Assembly (NCBI GenBank): GCA_023388495.1
Contig: JAEWGC010000006.1
Span: forward strand, 1 to 64,000
Direction of reading: 5' to 3'
DNA from: Bacillota bacterium
GTDB taxonomy: Bacteria > Bacillota > Clostridia > Tissierellales > Tissierellaceae
DNA: 64,000 nt
The first letter of the stretch is position 1; each line of letters starts with the position of its first letter. Below are positions 25,891 through 35,200 of the stretch, piece by piece. The position numbers and the translations under genes were made by a program. Under the pieces are notes generated by a model. That model saw only the letters and a list, made by a program, of their open reading frames with translations, was not told the origin of the DNA and searched no databases.

Positions 25891-26838
25891 ATGGGGACTT
25901 TTTTTATTGGTTTGTTGTTTATTGTTGGTTTAATGATGATAGTAAAAGGAGGAGACTGGTTTTTAGATGCTACTATTTGGATGGCAGAGAAGATAGGAAT
26001 TTCCTTTGGAATAATTGGTGCCACAGTAGTTAGTGTAGCTACTACTTTACCAGAATTTTTTGTTTCCACATTAGCAAGTAAAGATGGTTTTACAGATATG
26101 GCAGTAGGTAATTCCTTAGGCTCCTATATATGTAATATTGCCTTTATCATTGGAATCTGTTCATTAATAAAGCCTATAAAAGTAAAAGATAGCTTTTTTG
26201 GCATAAAAGGGGCAATGATGTTTGGATATCTAGGTATATTTTATTACTTTGCATCTGATGGCATAATTACTCATGCTGAAGGGAAAATCCTATTATCCTT
26301 AATCATTTTATTTGTTATTATAAATATATTTGATCATAAAAATGAAAATGGAAGATATAAAAAGGTAAATAGAAAAGATATTAAAAAGAAAGAAATAATG
26401 TCCAATGGAATTAAATTTATTATAGGATCAGTTTTCATCATATGTGGCGCCGAGATATTAGTAGAAACTGGAGTTGAGATAGCAAAGTTTTTAAGAATCC
26501 CCAAACAAGTTATTAGTTTAACTTTACTTGCAGTAGGTACATCTTTACCTGAGCTTGTGACAGCCTTAGCGGCTACTGTAAAAGGAAAACAAAATATATC
26601 TATAGGAAATATAGTAGGTGCTAATATAATCAATATGTCTATAATAATGGGAACTTCGACACTAGTTAGTAGTGGAGGTTTGATTATATCAAGACAAACA
26701 TTAACATTAGATGTTCCTATGGCTACAATAGTTACGTTGATATTTATATTATTTGGGATACTCTTTGAAAGGATGGGGAAGCTTACAGGGATACTTTTAT
26801 TAGGACTATACGGAGGATATTTATATACTTTATTTTAA
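25891..26838 (+). CDS. Cation/calcium exchanger (CaCA family)
   Basis: A 315-residue protein with about ten transmembrane helices in two homologous halves. The two alpha repeats are clear: GATVVSVATTLPEFFVSTLA followed by GNSLGSYICNIAF near residues 52-90, and LAVGTSLPELVTALAATVKG followed by GNIVGANIINMSII near 208-250. The acidic residues in TLPE and SLPE bind the cation in this superfamily. It probably exchanges Ca2+ against Na+ or H+ across the membrane. The start has an AGGGGG site. It stands alone with no close functional partner. Confidence 0.87.
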   Translation: MGTFFIGLLFIVGLMMIVKGGDWFLDATIWMAEKIGISFGIIGATVVSVATTLPEFFVSTLASKDGFTDMAVGNSLGSYICNIAFIIGICSLIKPIKVKDSFFGIKGAMMFGYLGIFYYFASDGIITHAEGKILLSLIILFVIINIFDHKNENGRYKKVNRKDIKKKEIMSNGIKFIIGSVFIICGAEILVETGVEIAKFLRIPKQVISLTLLAVGTSLPELVTALAATVKGKQNISIGNIVGANIINMSIIMGTSTLVSSGGLIISRQTLTLDVPMATIVTLIFILFGILFERMGKLTGILLLGLYGGYLYTLF

Positions 26839-26855
26839 TATGATTATAATGTAGA

Positions 26856-26886
26856 AAAGAGAGCTATTAGTCAAAGGTAGCTCTCT
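26856..26886 (+). terminator. Stem-loop after the exchanger gene
   Basis: AGAGAGCTA / GTAGCTCTCT pairs over a short loop, but no T-run follows, so termination is uncertain. Confidence 0.4.
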
Positions 26887-27057
26887 AAAATTGAGTAAAA
26901 AATTTTTAACACTTTCATTAGGTAGATTTAACTTAAAAACAATTATTTATAGAAGATTATGATATAATTTCTTAATAAGATATATTATAGTAAATTTTAA
27001 AATAATATTTATTTTAACTGAAAAAGCTTATGGAATTTAAAGAAAAAAGGTGATAGT

Positions 27058-28221
27058 ATGATAACTTTAATAAGAAATATAAATTTAATTAACCCTTACG
27101 AAATACTTTTCGGATATGGTGTAGTAGTAGAGGGAGATAAAATAGTTGAAATAAACATAGAAGATAAAATAAAATTGGAAGATATAGACTTAGTTATTGA
27201 TGGAAAAGGGAATTTTCTAGCACCTGGCTTTGTTGATATTCACAATCATGGAAATATGGGTTTTGATATCATGGATAGCACTGAAGAAGCCATAGATAAT
27301 ATTGGCGAATTTCACTTGAAAAATGGTGTTACATCTTACTTGGGAACGGTGATAACATCTTCCTATGAAAACATGTCTAATGCCATAAGAAATTTAGTAG
27401 ACTATAAGAATAAAGAGGAATTGTCTCAGCTAATAGGGATACATTTAGAAGGACCATTTTTCTCCTTAGATAAAAAAGGAGCACAACCAGCTAAATATAT
27501 AAAGAATCCCAATATGAAAGAGATAAGAGAAATTCTCCATATATCTAAAGAACGTCTAAAGATGGTTTCTATAGCCCCTGAAACCTCTGGAGCCTTAGAT
27601 ATTATATCTTATCTAAGATCTAAGGATGTTACAGTGGCATTAGCCCATAGTAATGCAAGCTTTGAAGAAGCAGAGGTTGGTATAAGTTACGGTGCTACTG
27701 TTGCCACTCACCTATACAATGGGATGAGAGAATTCAATCATAGGGAGCCTGGGATAATAGGAGCCGTATTGTTAGATGAGAGAGTATACTGTGAAATTAT
27801 ATATGATAGAATTCACTTACATGATGCTGCAGTAAAAATTGCCCTTAAAATTAAAGGGGCAGATAAGCTAATACTTGTATCAGATGCTATGATGGCAGCA
27901 GGGCTTTCAGATGGTGATTATGAGCTAGGAGGACAAAAGGTAATAGTAAAAAATAGTAGTGCCAGATTAGAAACTGGAAATTTAGCAGGATCTACTTTAA
28001 ATCTAAGAGATGCAGTATATAATATAACACATCACTTAAATATTCCTATAAGCGATGCAATAAGAATGGCAAGCCTATCTCCAGCCAAGGCCATAAAAAT
28101 TGATAAATATAAGGGAAGTATCGAAATTGGCAAAGATGCAGATATGATATTAATAGATAAAGATATAAATATATTAGGCGCTATGATTATGGGAAAATGG
28201 AAGTCATATAAGATTAAATAA
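27058..28221 (+). CDS. nagA: N-acetylglucosamine-6-phosphate deacetylase
   Basis: A 387-residue amidohydrolase with an AAAGGTG site. The metal-site motif appears as DIHNHGNMGFD near residue 62. The substrate and metal residues HLEGPFFSLDKKGAQ (about 130), ALAHSNASF (about 196), ATHLYNGMREFNHREPG (about 217) and VSDAMMAAG (about 275) follow, all in the order seen in NagA. It removes acetate from GlcNAc-6-P to give GlcN-6-P, feeding amino-sugar recycling. The glucosamine-6-phosphate synthase gene glmS lies 585 bp downstream, separated by the convergent selenoprotein gene. No nagB is nearby. Confidence 0.92.
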   Translation: MITLIRNINLINPYEILFGYGVVVEGDKIVEINIEDKIKLEDIDLVIDGKGNFLAPGFVDIHNHGNMGFDIMDSTEEAIDNIGEFHLKNGVTSYLGTVITSSYENMSNAIRNLVDYKNKEELSQLIGIHLEGPFFSLDKKGAQPAKYIKNPNMKEIREILHISKERLKMVSIAPETSGALDIISYLRSKDVTVALAHSNASFEEAEVGISYGATVATHLYNGMREFNHREPGIIGAVLLDERVYCEIIYDRIHLHDAAVKIALKIKGADKLILVSDAMMAAGLSDGDYELGGQKVIVKNSSARLETGNLAGSTLNLRDAVYNITHHLNIPISDAIRMASLSPAKAIKIDKYKGSIEIGKDADMILIDKDINILGAMIMGKWKSYKIK

Positions 28222-28289
28222 ACTTAGGCTAAATAAGGGAATGGATTAAAGGTTATTGATGTGTAGATTATAAAAGTGATATATAAGAT

Positions 28290-28314
28290 AGAGCTACTGA
28301 TTTTCAGTAGCTCT
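28290..28314. terminator. Stem-loop between convergent nagA and selW
   Basis: Perfect 10-bp stem AGAGCTACTG / CAGTAGCTCT with loop ATTTT. T-runs are weak on both sides. Confidence 0.5.
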
Positions 28315-28320
28315 ATAAAA

Positions 28321-28563
28321 TTAGACTAGGTTTTGTCGGATTAGTTCTTCAACCTCATTATCATTTGGAAAGCGATTTAACTCCTTTTTAGAAAAAACAA
28401 GTTTATCATCAAATTTAACTTCAAAAATACCGCCAGAGGATGGAATTATATTTACCATATCTAAGGAATTTTTATGTTCATTTAGTATACTTTGTGCTAG
28501 AGCAACTGCTCTTCCTAAATAGCCTCAAGAAGTACAGTATTCAATACTTATTAAATTTTTCAT
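28321..28563 (-). CDS. SelW-like selenoprotein (Rdx family) with in-frame UGA
   Basis: If the UGA at 28525-28527 is read as selenocysteine, the frame from ATG 28563 (site AGAGGTGA) encodes 80 residues. The start MKNLISIEYCTSU contains a CxxU redox motif with Sec at position 13, exactly where SelW/SelT/SelH proteins have it. The rest fits the thioredoxin-like Rdx fold, including the conserved SSGGIFEVKF and KLVFSKKELNRFP segments. A conventional gene finder would break the gene at the UGA. A candidate bacterial SECIS hairpin follows the codon. The family is a small cytosolic redox protein set whose substrate is unsettled. The assignment implies that the cell has selA, selB, selC and selD, which are not in this window. 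Confidence 0.88.
28496..28527 (-). promoter_or_regulatory. Candidate bacterial SECIS element
   Basis: Twelve bases after the UGA a hairpin AGAGC / GCTCT (28508-28512 and 28499-28503) carries the loop AGTT. A flanking GCT/AGC pairing is also possible. The apical loop begins 17 nt after the UGA and has a G in its first two positions, as described for bacterial SECIS elements. Confidence 0.7.
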
Positions 28564-28641
28564 AAAATCACCTCTTCAATAATGATAGTCTATACTTACC
28601 CAATTAACTATAGATTATCGTTATAATAAAGAAAAAATTAG

Positions 28642-28680
28642 AATATTATCTCAAAATATTATCTCAAAATATTATCTTAA
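28642..28680. repeat. Three tandem 13-bp repeats upstream of glmS
   Basis: AATATTATCTCAA occurs at 28642-28654 and 28655-28667, and as AATATTATCTTAA at 28668-28680. The block lies about 90 bp before the probable glmS -10 box (TATAAT 28771-28776); a regulatory role is possible but unproven. Confidence 0.8.
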
Positions 28681-28805
28681 TGTAATGAATACTATAAATA
28701 TATAATGAAAATATACTTATAGGAAAGATTTGGGTAGGAAAAAAACTTATACAAATAAAACAAAAAGTGATATAATATTTGCACACTAAATTAGGAGGCC
28801 ATAGT

Positions 28806-30632
28806 ATGTGTGGAATAGTAGGATATATAGGAAATAAAAGTGCACAAGAAGTTATATTACAGGGATTAGAAAAACTAGAATACAGAGGATATGATTCATC
28901 TGGTATTGCAGTAAATGGAAAAGGTCATATTGATTTTAAAAAATTAAAAGGTAGACTCTCTGTATTAGAAGATTATTTAAAAGAAAATCCATTAGTAGGT
29001 AGAGTAGGAATAGGACATACAAGATGGGCAACCCATGGAGCTCCATCCGATGTGAATTCTCATCCTCATTTTAATGAAAAAGAAACAATAGCAGTAGTAC
29101 ACAATGGGATTATAGAAAATTATAGTATACTTAAGGAAGAATTAATAAAAAATGGATATAATTTTAAATCACAGACAGACACAGAAGTGGTTGCACATCT
29201 ATTAGATAGTCTTTATGATGGTGATTTACTAAGTACAGTATTTAAAGCTGTAGAAAGACTTAGAGGAGCATATGCTCTAGGAGTTATTTCCTCAAATAAC
29301 CCAGATGAACTTATTGCAGTTAGAAAAGAAAGTCCTCTAGTAATTGGAGTAGGAGATGGTGAGAATTTCATAGCATCAGATATTCCTGCATTACTTAAAT
29401 ATACAAAAGATGTATATTTCCTAGAGAATGGTGATATAGTTCATTTAACAAAAGATAAAATAACTATTTATGATAAATATAAAAATGAAGCTAAAAGAGA
29501 GAAATTTACAGTAGACTGGGATATAGAATCAGCATCAAAGGGTGGATATGATCATTTTATGCTTAAAGAAATTTATGAACAACCGAGAGCCGTTGAAGAA
29601 ACTCTATTAAGAAGACTTGATGATAGTGGAAGAATAGTATTAGATGATATAAAACTAACTAAAGAAGATTTGGATAAAATCTCAAAAGTTTATATAGTAG
29701 CTTGTGGTACAGCTTATCATGCAGGATTAGTAGGAAGACATTTGATAGAGAAATTTGCTAAGATTCCAGTAGAGCCAGATGTGGCCTCAGAGTTTAGATA
29801 TAGGGAACCATTTATTGATAAGAATACATTACTTATTGCAGTTAGTCAATCTGGAGAAACAGCAGACACTCTTGCAGCAATTAGAGAGGCTAAGAACAAA
29901 GGAGCAAGAATTCTTTCAATAACCAATGTACTAGGCTCATCTGTAGCTAGGGAATCAGATGATGTATTCTATACATGGGCAGGACCAGAGATTGCAGTGG
30001 CCTCAACAAAAGCATATACTACACAATTAGTTGCTTTATATATGGTGGCGCTTCACATGGCAAATATTAAGGGAAGTATTACGGAAGACTATTATTTTGA
30101 AATTATTGAAAAGATGAAGGAATTACCAGAAAAGGTAGAAGAAATCCTTGAGAAATCTAATGAAATTAAAAATATAGCAGAAAAAATAAAAGATAAAAAG
30201 AGTACATTTTATATAGGAAGAGGACTTGATTACCAGACTTCTATGGAAGGGGCTTTAAAATTAAAGGAAATCTCTTATATTCATACTGAAGCCTTTGCAG
30301 CAGGAGAATTAAAGCACGGTACTATAGCTTTAATTGAAAAGGATACTCCAGTAATAGCCATAGCTAGTCAGAATCATCTATATGAGAAGATGGTTTCAAA
30401 TATACAAGAGGTAAAGGCTAGGGGGGCCTATACTATTGCCATAGTAAAGGAAGGCCTAGATGAAAGCTTAAATCATGCCGATGAAACCATCTATATACCA
30501 GAAGTAGATAATATATTAGCACCAGTTTTAACGGTTGTACCTACTCAGCTTCTTGCCTATTATACATCTGTTATAAAAGGTAATGATGTAGATAAGCCAA
30601 GGAATTTGGCTAAATCGGTTACTGTGGAATAA
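28806..30632 (+). CDS. glmS: Glutamine-fructose-6-phosphate aminotransferase
   Basis: A 608-residue enzyme. The start at ATG 28806 is required because the mature protein must begin with the nucleophile Cys after Met (MCGIVGY); the site is TTAGGAGG. The glutaminase domain (about 1-235) has GHTRWATHGAP near 74. The two SIS domains (about 280-600) include SQSGETADTLAAI and the C-terminal KPRNLAKSVTVE. It makes glucosamine-6-phosphate from fructose-6-phosphate and glutamine, the first step to peptidoglycan sugars. No glmS ribozyme consensus was found in the upstream 240 bp, so control must be different from the usual Firmicute pattern. Three 13-bp repeats lie in that leader. Confidence 0.95.
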   Translation: MCGIVGYIGNKSAQEVILQGLEKLEYRGYDSSGIAVNGKGHIDFKKLKGRLSVLEDYLKENPLVGRVGIGHTRWATHGAPSDVNSHPHFNEKETIAVVHNGIIENYSILKEELIKNGYNFKSQTDTEVVAHLLDSLYDGDLLSTVFKAVERLRGAYALGVISSNNPDELIAVRKESPLVIGVGDGENFIASDIPALLKYTKDVYFLENGDIVHLTKDKITIYDKYKNEAKREKFTVDWDIESASKGGYDHFMLKEIYEQPRAVEETLLRRLDDSGRIVLDDIKLTKEDLDKISKVYIVACGTAYHAGLVGRHLIEKFAKIPVEPDVASEFRYREPFIDKNTLLIAVSQSGETADTLAAIREAKNKGARILSITNVLGSSVARESDDVFYTWAGPEIAVASTKAYTTQLVALYMVALHMANIKGSITEDYYFEIIEKMKELPEKVEEILEKSNEIKNIAEKIKDKKSTFYIGRGLDYQTSMEGALKLKEISYIHTEAFAAGELKHGTIALIEKDTPVIAIASQNHLYEKMVSNIQEVKARGAYTIAIVKEGLDESLNHADETIYIPEVDNILAPVLTVVPTQLLAYYTSVIKGNDVDKPRNLAKSVTVE

Positions 30633-30656
30633 AAGAATTTCATAGAATTTAAAATA

Positions 30657-30683
30657 GAGCTACCAGCGAGTAGCTTTATTTTT
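30657..30683 (+). terminator. Intrinsic terminator between convergent glmS and chemoreceptor gene
   Basis: AGCTAC / GTAGCT stem with loop CAGCGA followed by TTATTTTT on the plus strand. Confidence 0.75.
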
Positions 30684-30684
30684 A

Positions 30685-32775
30685 TTAATCCTCAACTAAC
30701 TTTATCTTACTAGCTAGATTTTTAAGGTTATCAGCTAGTTCCGCTAAGGAATCTGCTGAAGTGGTTATTTGAGCCATTGAAGATATTTGCTCCCCGGTAG
30801 CAGCTGAAATATTATTAATTTCCATAGTAACTTCATTAGCAATACTTTCTGCTTTAATCATTGAATTTATAGCATTATTAAGATTAATGTCAACACTAGC
30901 TATGGCTACAGCACTTTCATTCATTTCTTCAACTACATTATCAATCGTAGTTGATATTTCATCAAAGACCATCTTAGTTTCCTTTACTGTTGCAACGCCT
31001 TTATTAATTTCACAATTACTATATTCCATATTTTGGTTTGCGTAAGTAATTATATTTTGATTGTCCTTAATTAACTTATTGATTTCATTAGTAGAGTGTT
31101 TAGTTTGGTCTGCTAGAAGTCTAATTTCTTCTGCTACAACAGAAAAACCTCTACCATATTCACCAGATCGGGCTGCTTCTATTGCAGCATTTAATGCTAG
31201 CAAATTAGTCTTCTCTGCCACTTCTTCAATAACTAAGACTATTCCATCCATTTTTCTAGAACTATTATTGATATCTTCTAATGAGTATTTTACTTTTTGT
31301 GAACTATCTTTAATATTTGCCATTTGGACAATTACTTCCTCAATGGATTCTTTACCTTCTTTGGCTTTGAAATGAGCTTCTTTACTAAGTTTCTCTACAG
31401 TGTGTATTTGTTTTAATACAAAATCAAAACTATTATTTACATTTTTCATTTCATTCGATACATCCAGTATTTCCTGTAGTTGAAAATTAGCTTTAGCAGT
31501 TATATTATTTGCTGCTTCAGCAACTGAATTTGACGATGCATAGGATTCCTGTGTTATAGCTGCTAGGCTTATAGATGAAGAAGATAATGAATGGGATGAG
31601 GTCTGAATCTCATGGGCAAAAGATTTAATACTATTTATTACTAACTGAATTGATTTAGCCATTATACCAATCTCATCTTTTCTATTTGTGATCTTTTCAT
31701 CTATGGAAAAACTTAAGTCTAATTCAGATAAACTTGTAGTTTGATTACTAATATTAACTATCCTATTAGATATCTTTTTACTTATAAGGTATGAGATTAA
31801 TATACCAAATACAAGTGCTAATACACTAATAGCAGGAAAAAAGGTATTTAATCTATTTAGTTCAGAGAGGATTTCTTTTTCAGTAATATGAACTAAAACA
31901 GTCCATCCTTTCGATGGGATAGGAGCATAACCTATATATATTTTCTCTCCATTTTGCTCGTACCAATTTATTCCTACTTTTTTTGCTCTTATTTCTTGTA
32001 ATATATTATCTATTTGCTCTTTTGAACCCTTGTCAACTTTACCTATTAAGTCTCTTAAATTTGTCTTAGTAGCCTCATTATCTTTACTTAAATTTAAGGT
32101 TGGGTGAGATATCACATCTATATTTTCATCTATTATGTAAGCATAACCTGTTTCGCCTACATGTATATCTTGAGCAATTCCATAGAATTCCTCTGCACCT
32201 TTATATGCAACTAATACCCCTATTACTTTTCTATCATGCTTTAATGGAGCTGCCATAGCTATATCTACTTGTCCAGATTCTTCCCTATAGAAAGGTGCAG
32301 AAAAGGAAGGGATGCCTAGACTAGCCTGTTTGAAAAACCAAAGATTACTAATGTCTACTACTTTGTTATTATCTAGCCTAAGTGATCCATCTATAGAGGC
32401 TATACCAATATTAGATAAATTAAGTCTCTTTTTTTCCGTCTGAATATAATCTAATTTTTCTTCCCATGAATTATTCACATTGCTTAATAGGTCTAGGGTG
32501 CCTAAGGAATTGATTGAAATTAAATAATTTTTGATTCTCTCATCTACTATAAGACCAGAATCGTGGGCCTTATTAAGAAGTAATTCTTTCGATGTATCTA
32601 TTAGTGAGTTTTTAGAAATTATGTAAGCTGTTAAACTGACGGTTCCAGATAGTAATACAATAATCAATGTAACCGTAAGCAATAATGCTGTACCTATACT
32701 TTTAAATCTAAATAAGTTTTTAAACCAATTATTCATATTTTTAATAATGGGTATTGATATATAAGAGCTTTTCAA
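30685..32775 (-). CDS. Methyl-accepting chemotaxis protein with Cache sensor
   Basis: A 696-residue receptor. The start is TTG 32775, with AAGGAGATGG placed ideally before it. A first membrane helix lies near residues 28-52. The extracellular dCache-type domain (about 55-305) contains LWFFKQA and the FYGIAQDIHVGETGYAYIID block typical of double Cache sensors. A second helix (about 312-335) is followed by a HAMP domain. The signalling coiled coil has its tip at KTNLLALNAAIEAARSGEYG (about 525-545). It should sense an external small molecule, often an amino or organic acid in this family, and control CheA. It is a single-gene unit. Confidence 0.92.
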   Translation of the reverse strand: MKSSYISIPIIKNMNNWFKNLFRFKSIGTALLLTVTLIIVLLSGTVSLTAYIISKNSLIDTSKELLLNKAHDSGLIVDERIKNYLISINSLGTLDLLSNVNNSWEEKLDYIQTEKKRLNLSNIGIASIDGSLRLDNNKVVDISNLWFFKQASLGIPSFSAPFYREESGQVDIAMAAPLKHDRKVIGVLVAYKGAEEFYGIAQDIHVGETGYAYIIDENIDVISHPTLNLSKDNEATKTNLRDLIGKVDKGSKEQIDNILQEIRAKKVGINWYEQNGEKIYIGYAPIPSKGWTVLVHITEKEILSELNRLNTFFPAISVLALVFGILISYLISKKISNRIVNISNQTTSLSELDLSFSIDEKITNRKDEIGIMAKSIQLVINSIKSFAHEIQTSSHSLSSSSISLAAITQESYASSNSVAEAANNITAKANFQLQEILDVSNEMKNVNNSFDFVLKQIHTVEKLSKEAHFKAKEGKESIEEVIVQMANIKDSSQKVKYSLEDINNSSRKMDGIVLVIEEVAEKTNLLALNAAIEAARSGEYGRGFSVVAEEIRLLADQTKHSTNEINKLIKDNQNIITYANQNMEYSNCEINKGVATVKETKMVFDEISTTIDNVVEEMNESAVAIASVDINLNNAINSMIKAESIANEVTMEINNISAATGEQISSMAQITTSADSLAELADNLKNLASKIKLVED

Positions 32776-32904
32776 CTATACCATCTCCTTAGTACGACTA
32801 TATTAATAATTATTTTTCTTACTAATTTTAACATTTCAATGTAAGAACCAGGTTAAATGTTACTAGGAGAATATTAAATCTATGTAAAATTTTAGATATG
32901 GAGT

Positions 32905-32941
32905 AAAAAAATGCTAATCTAAATTTAGATTAGCATTTTTA
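32905..32941. terminator. Intrinsic terminator
   Basis: AAAAATGCTAATCTAA / TTAGATTAGCATTTTT, nearly perfect palindrome directly downstream of the CofE-like gene (minus strand). Confidence 0.88.
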
Positions 32942-32943
32942 AG

Positions 32944-34134
32944 CTATTTTATATAATTATCAAAATATCCTTGAATATAGATTAAAGGTGTTCCCTTATC
33001 TCCACTTCCTGAAGTTAAATCTGAAAGAGAACCTATTAAATCGGTAAGTCTTCTAGGAGTAGTTCCTTGAGATGCCATATTTCCAACAAGTTGAGATTCT
33101 TTGTTTTCAATATATTTAGATATGGCAGCCTTTAATTCTTCTCCTCTTAGATCAGCAAACTCATTATCAGCCAGGTATTTTAATTTTACTTCTGAAGGAG
33201 TTCCTTCCAGTCCTGAAGTATATGCAGGAGAAACCACAGGGTCAGCTAACTCCCAAATCTTTCCTACAGGGTCTTTAAATGCACCGTCGCCATAGACCAT
33301 TACTTCAACAGTTTTACCGGTTTTTTCTTTAATTGATTGTTGTATTTTATCTACAATTGGTTGGCAATCTCTAGGAAACAATTTTATCTTATCTTCCGTT
33401 GATTTATTTGACCCAAGCAAACCATATTTTTCGTTATATCCACTACCATCTATAGAAGATGTAAGAATATCGTCAAGACCATAGACCTTCTCTCCACCAT
33501 TTTCCTTCAATATTCTTTTAGTTCTAAATCTAGTGTGTATATCACATGCAATTACGTTTTTTGTATAATCTAAAATAGTCTTTGGATTGTTTGAGAATAT
33601 TATTTCACAATCAATATCGTATTCAGCTATTATGGATTTATAATATTCAATATAGTCTACACCAGTAAAAGGGTGTAAAGTGTATCCAAAGTATTCCCTA
33701 AATTCTTTTTCACTTAATACATCTGTCCAAGGATTTACGCCTTTTACATCAAGAACATCCATATCCACTAAATGATTACCAACTTCATCAGAAGGATAGC
33801 TAAGCATCAAGATTACTTTTTTTGCGCCTTTAGCAATACCTCTTAATATAATGGCAAAACGATTACGACTTAAGATTGGAAATATTACACCAATAGCTTT
33901 ATCACCAAATTTTTCTTTAACATCCTTTGCAATAGCATCTATATTAGCATAATTACCTTGAGCACGTGCAACTACGGATTCTGTTATAGTAACTATATCT
34001 CTATCTTGAATTTTAAAGCCTTCAACTTGAGATGCATTCAATACTGAGTCAACTACAATATCTATAACATTATCTCCTTCGTTAAAAATGGGTGTTCTTA
34101 GACCTCTTACAACAGTTCCCACTACTCTTTCCAT
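32944..34134 (-). CDS. CofE-like (F420-0:gamma-glutamyl ligase superfamily) protein
   Basis: A 396-residue protein with an AAAGGAGC site. It has the CofE-type fold features: VVRGLRTPIFNEGDN at the N-terminus, DIVTITESVVARAQG near 46, and GDGAFKDPVGKIWELADP near 285. CofE adds glutamate to coenzyme F420 with GTP. Clostridia that make no F420 often have these relatives, whose substrate is unknown, so a gamma-glutamyl ligase acting on another acceptor is likely. The gene is divergent from a LysR regulator, which usually indicates regulation in response to a metabolite. No other F420 gene is in the window. Confidence 0.8.
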   Translation of the reverse strand: MERVVGTVVRGLRTPIFNEGDNVIDIVVDSVLNASQVEGFKIQDRDIVTITESVVARAQGNYANIDAIAKDVKEKFGDKAIGVIFPILSRNRFAIILRGIAKGAKKVILMLSYPSDEVGNHLVDMDVLDVKGVNPWTDVLSEKEFREYFGYTLHPFTGVDYIEYYKSIIAEYDIDCEIIFSNNPKTILDYTKNVIACDIHTRFRTKRILKENGGEKVYGLDDILTSSIDGSGYNEKYGLLGSNKSTEDKIKLFPRDCQPIVDKIQQSIKEKTGKTVEVMVYGDGAFKDPVGKIWELADPVVSPAYTSGLEGTPSEVKLKYLADNEFADLRGEELKAAISKYIENKESQLVGNMASQGTTPRRLTDLIGSLSDLTSGSGDKGTPLIYIQGYFDNYIK

Positions 34135-34248
34135 TTATATCGCTCCTTTTGTTTAATATCCTATTTGATATCTTACACTTTTAATATATAATATATTATG
34201 GTATAAGTAAAATAAATATCTAGTATAATAGATATAAGGAGTGGTTAT

Positions 34249-35130
34249 ATGTCTATTAGGTTGGAGCTTTATAGAGTGTTTGATAAAGTAGCTAAATGTC
34301 AAAGTTTTTCTAAAGCTGCTAGGGAATTATATATGACTCAGCCTGCTGTAAGTCAAGCCATAATGCAATTAGAGGATGAGCTGAAAATAAGACTATTTAC
34401 TAGAACACCAAGGGGAGTAATACTTACAAATGAAGGAAAGATGCTATTTGAATATACTAATTCTGCAATCAGTTTATTAGATGCAGGAGAAAAGAAAATA
34501 AAAGAATCTAGGGATTTAAAAGAAGGAGAATTGAAAATTGGAGTAAGTGATACAATTTCTAGATACTATTTATTACCATATCTAGAAAAGTTCCATAAAT
34601 CCTATCCTAATATCAAATTAAAGATAATTAACCGAACTACAGTTGAGCTTTGTAATTTAATAAAATCTGGTGAAATTGATATAGGGATATGCAATTTACC
34701 TATTAAAGATAATTCCCTAGACATAGAAAAGTGTAAAGATATACATGATATATTTGTATTAGGTGAAAGATATAAAAGTTTGATTTCAAAGGCTATTACC
34801 TATGAAGAAATTATTAAATATCCTTTAATATTTTTAGACAATAGATCTAGATCAAGACAGTATGTAGAAGACTATCTATTTTCCAAGGGTATAAAAATAA
34901 GTCCGGAAATTGAGCTAGGGTCTCATGATTTGCTTTTGGAATTTGCTAAGATAGGGTTAGGCTTAGCTTGTGTAGTTAAAGAGTTTTCTGAGGATTATCT
35001 ATTAAATGGAAGTCTCTATGAGGTTAATCTTGTTGAAGACATACCTAAAAGGAGTATTGGAATATGTTCATTAAAAGGAGTATCCCTATCACCATCCTCA
35101 GAAAAATTTATGGAGTATTTAATGAATTAG
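34249..35130 (+). CDS. LysR-family transcriptional regulator
   Basis: A 293-residue regulator with a TAAGGAGTGG site. The N-terminal winged helix (about 5-65) reads SFSKAARELYMTQPAVSQAI, then LEDELKIRLFTRTPRGVILT, matching the family consensus. The effector domain (about 90-290) starts KIGVSDTISRYYLLPYLEKF. The gene is divergent from the CofE-like gene across a 115-bp intergenic region that should contain its binding site. The most likely role is control of that neighbour. The inducer is unknown. Confidence 0.9.
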   Translation: MSIRLELYRVFDKVAKCQSFSKAARELYMTQPAVSQAIMQLEDELKIRLFTRTPRGVILTNEGKMLFEYTNSAISLLDAGEKKIKESRDLKEGELKIGVSDTISRYYLLPYLEKFHKSYPNIKLKIINRTTVELCNLIKSGEIDIGICNLPIKDNSLDIEKCKDIHDIFVLGERYKSLISKAITYEEIIKYPLIFLDNRSRSRQYVEDYLFSKGIKISPEIELGSHDLLLEFAKIGLGLACVVKEFSEDYLLNGSLYEVNLVEDIPKRSIGICSLKGVSLSPSSEKFMEYLMN

Positions 35131-35200
35131 GTGGTATATATTGCAAATTTAGTGCATTAATAGTAAAATATTGATAAAATATAGACTAGGGGTAATGCAT

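Noticed and set aside
28564..28805. glmS ribozyme or riboswitch upstream of glmS
   Set aside because: The region is AT-rich, with no AGCGCC core or pseudoknot pattern; only the 13-bp repeats and a promoter were seen.
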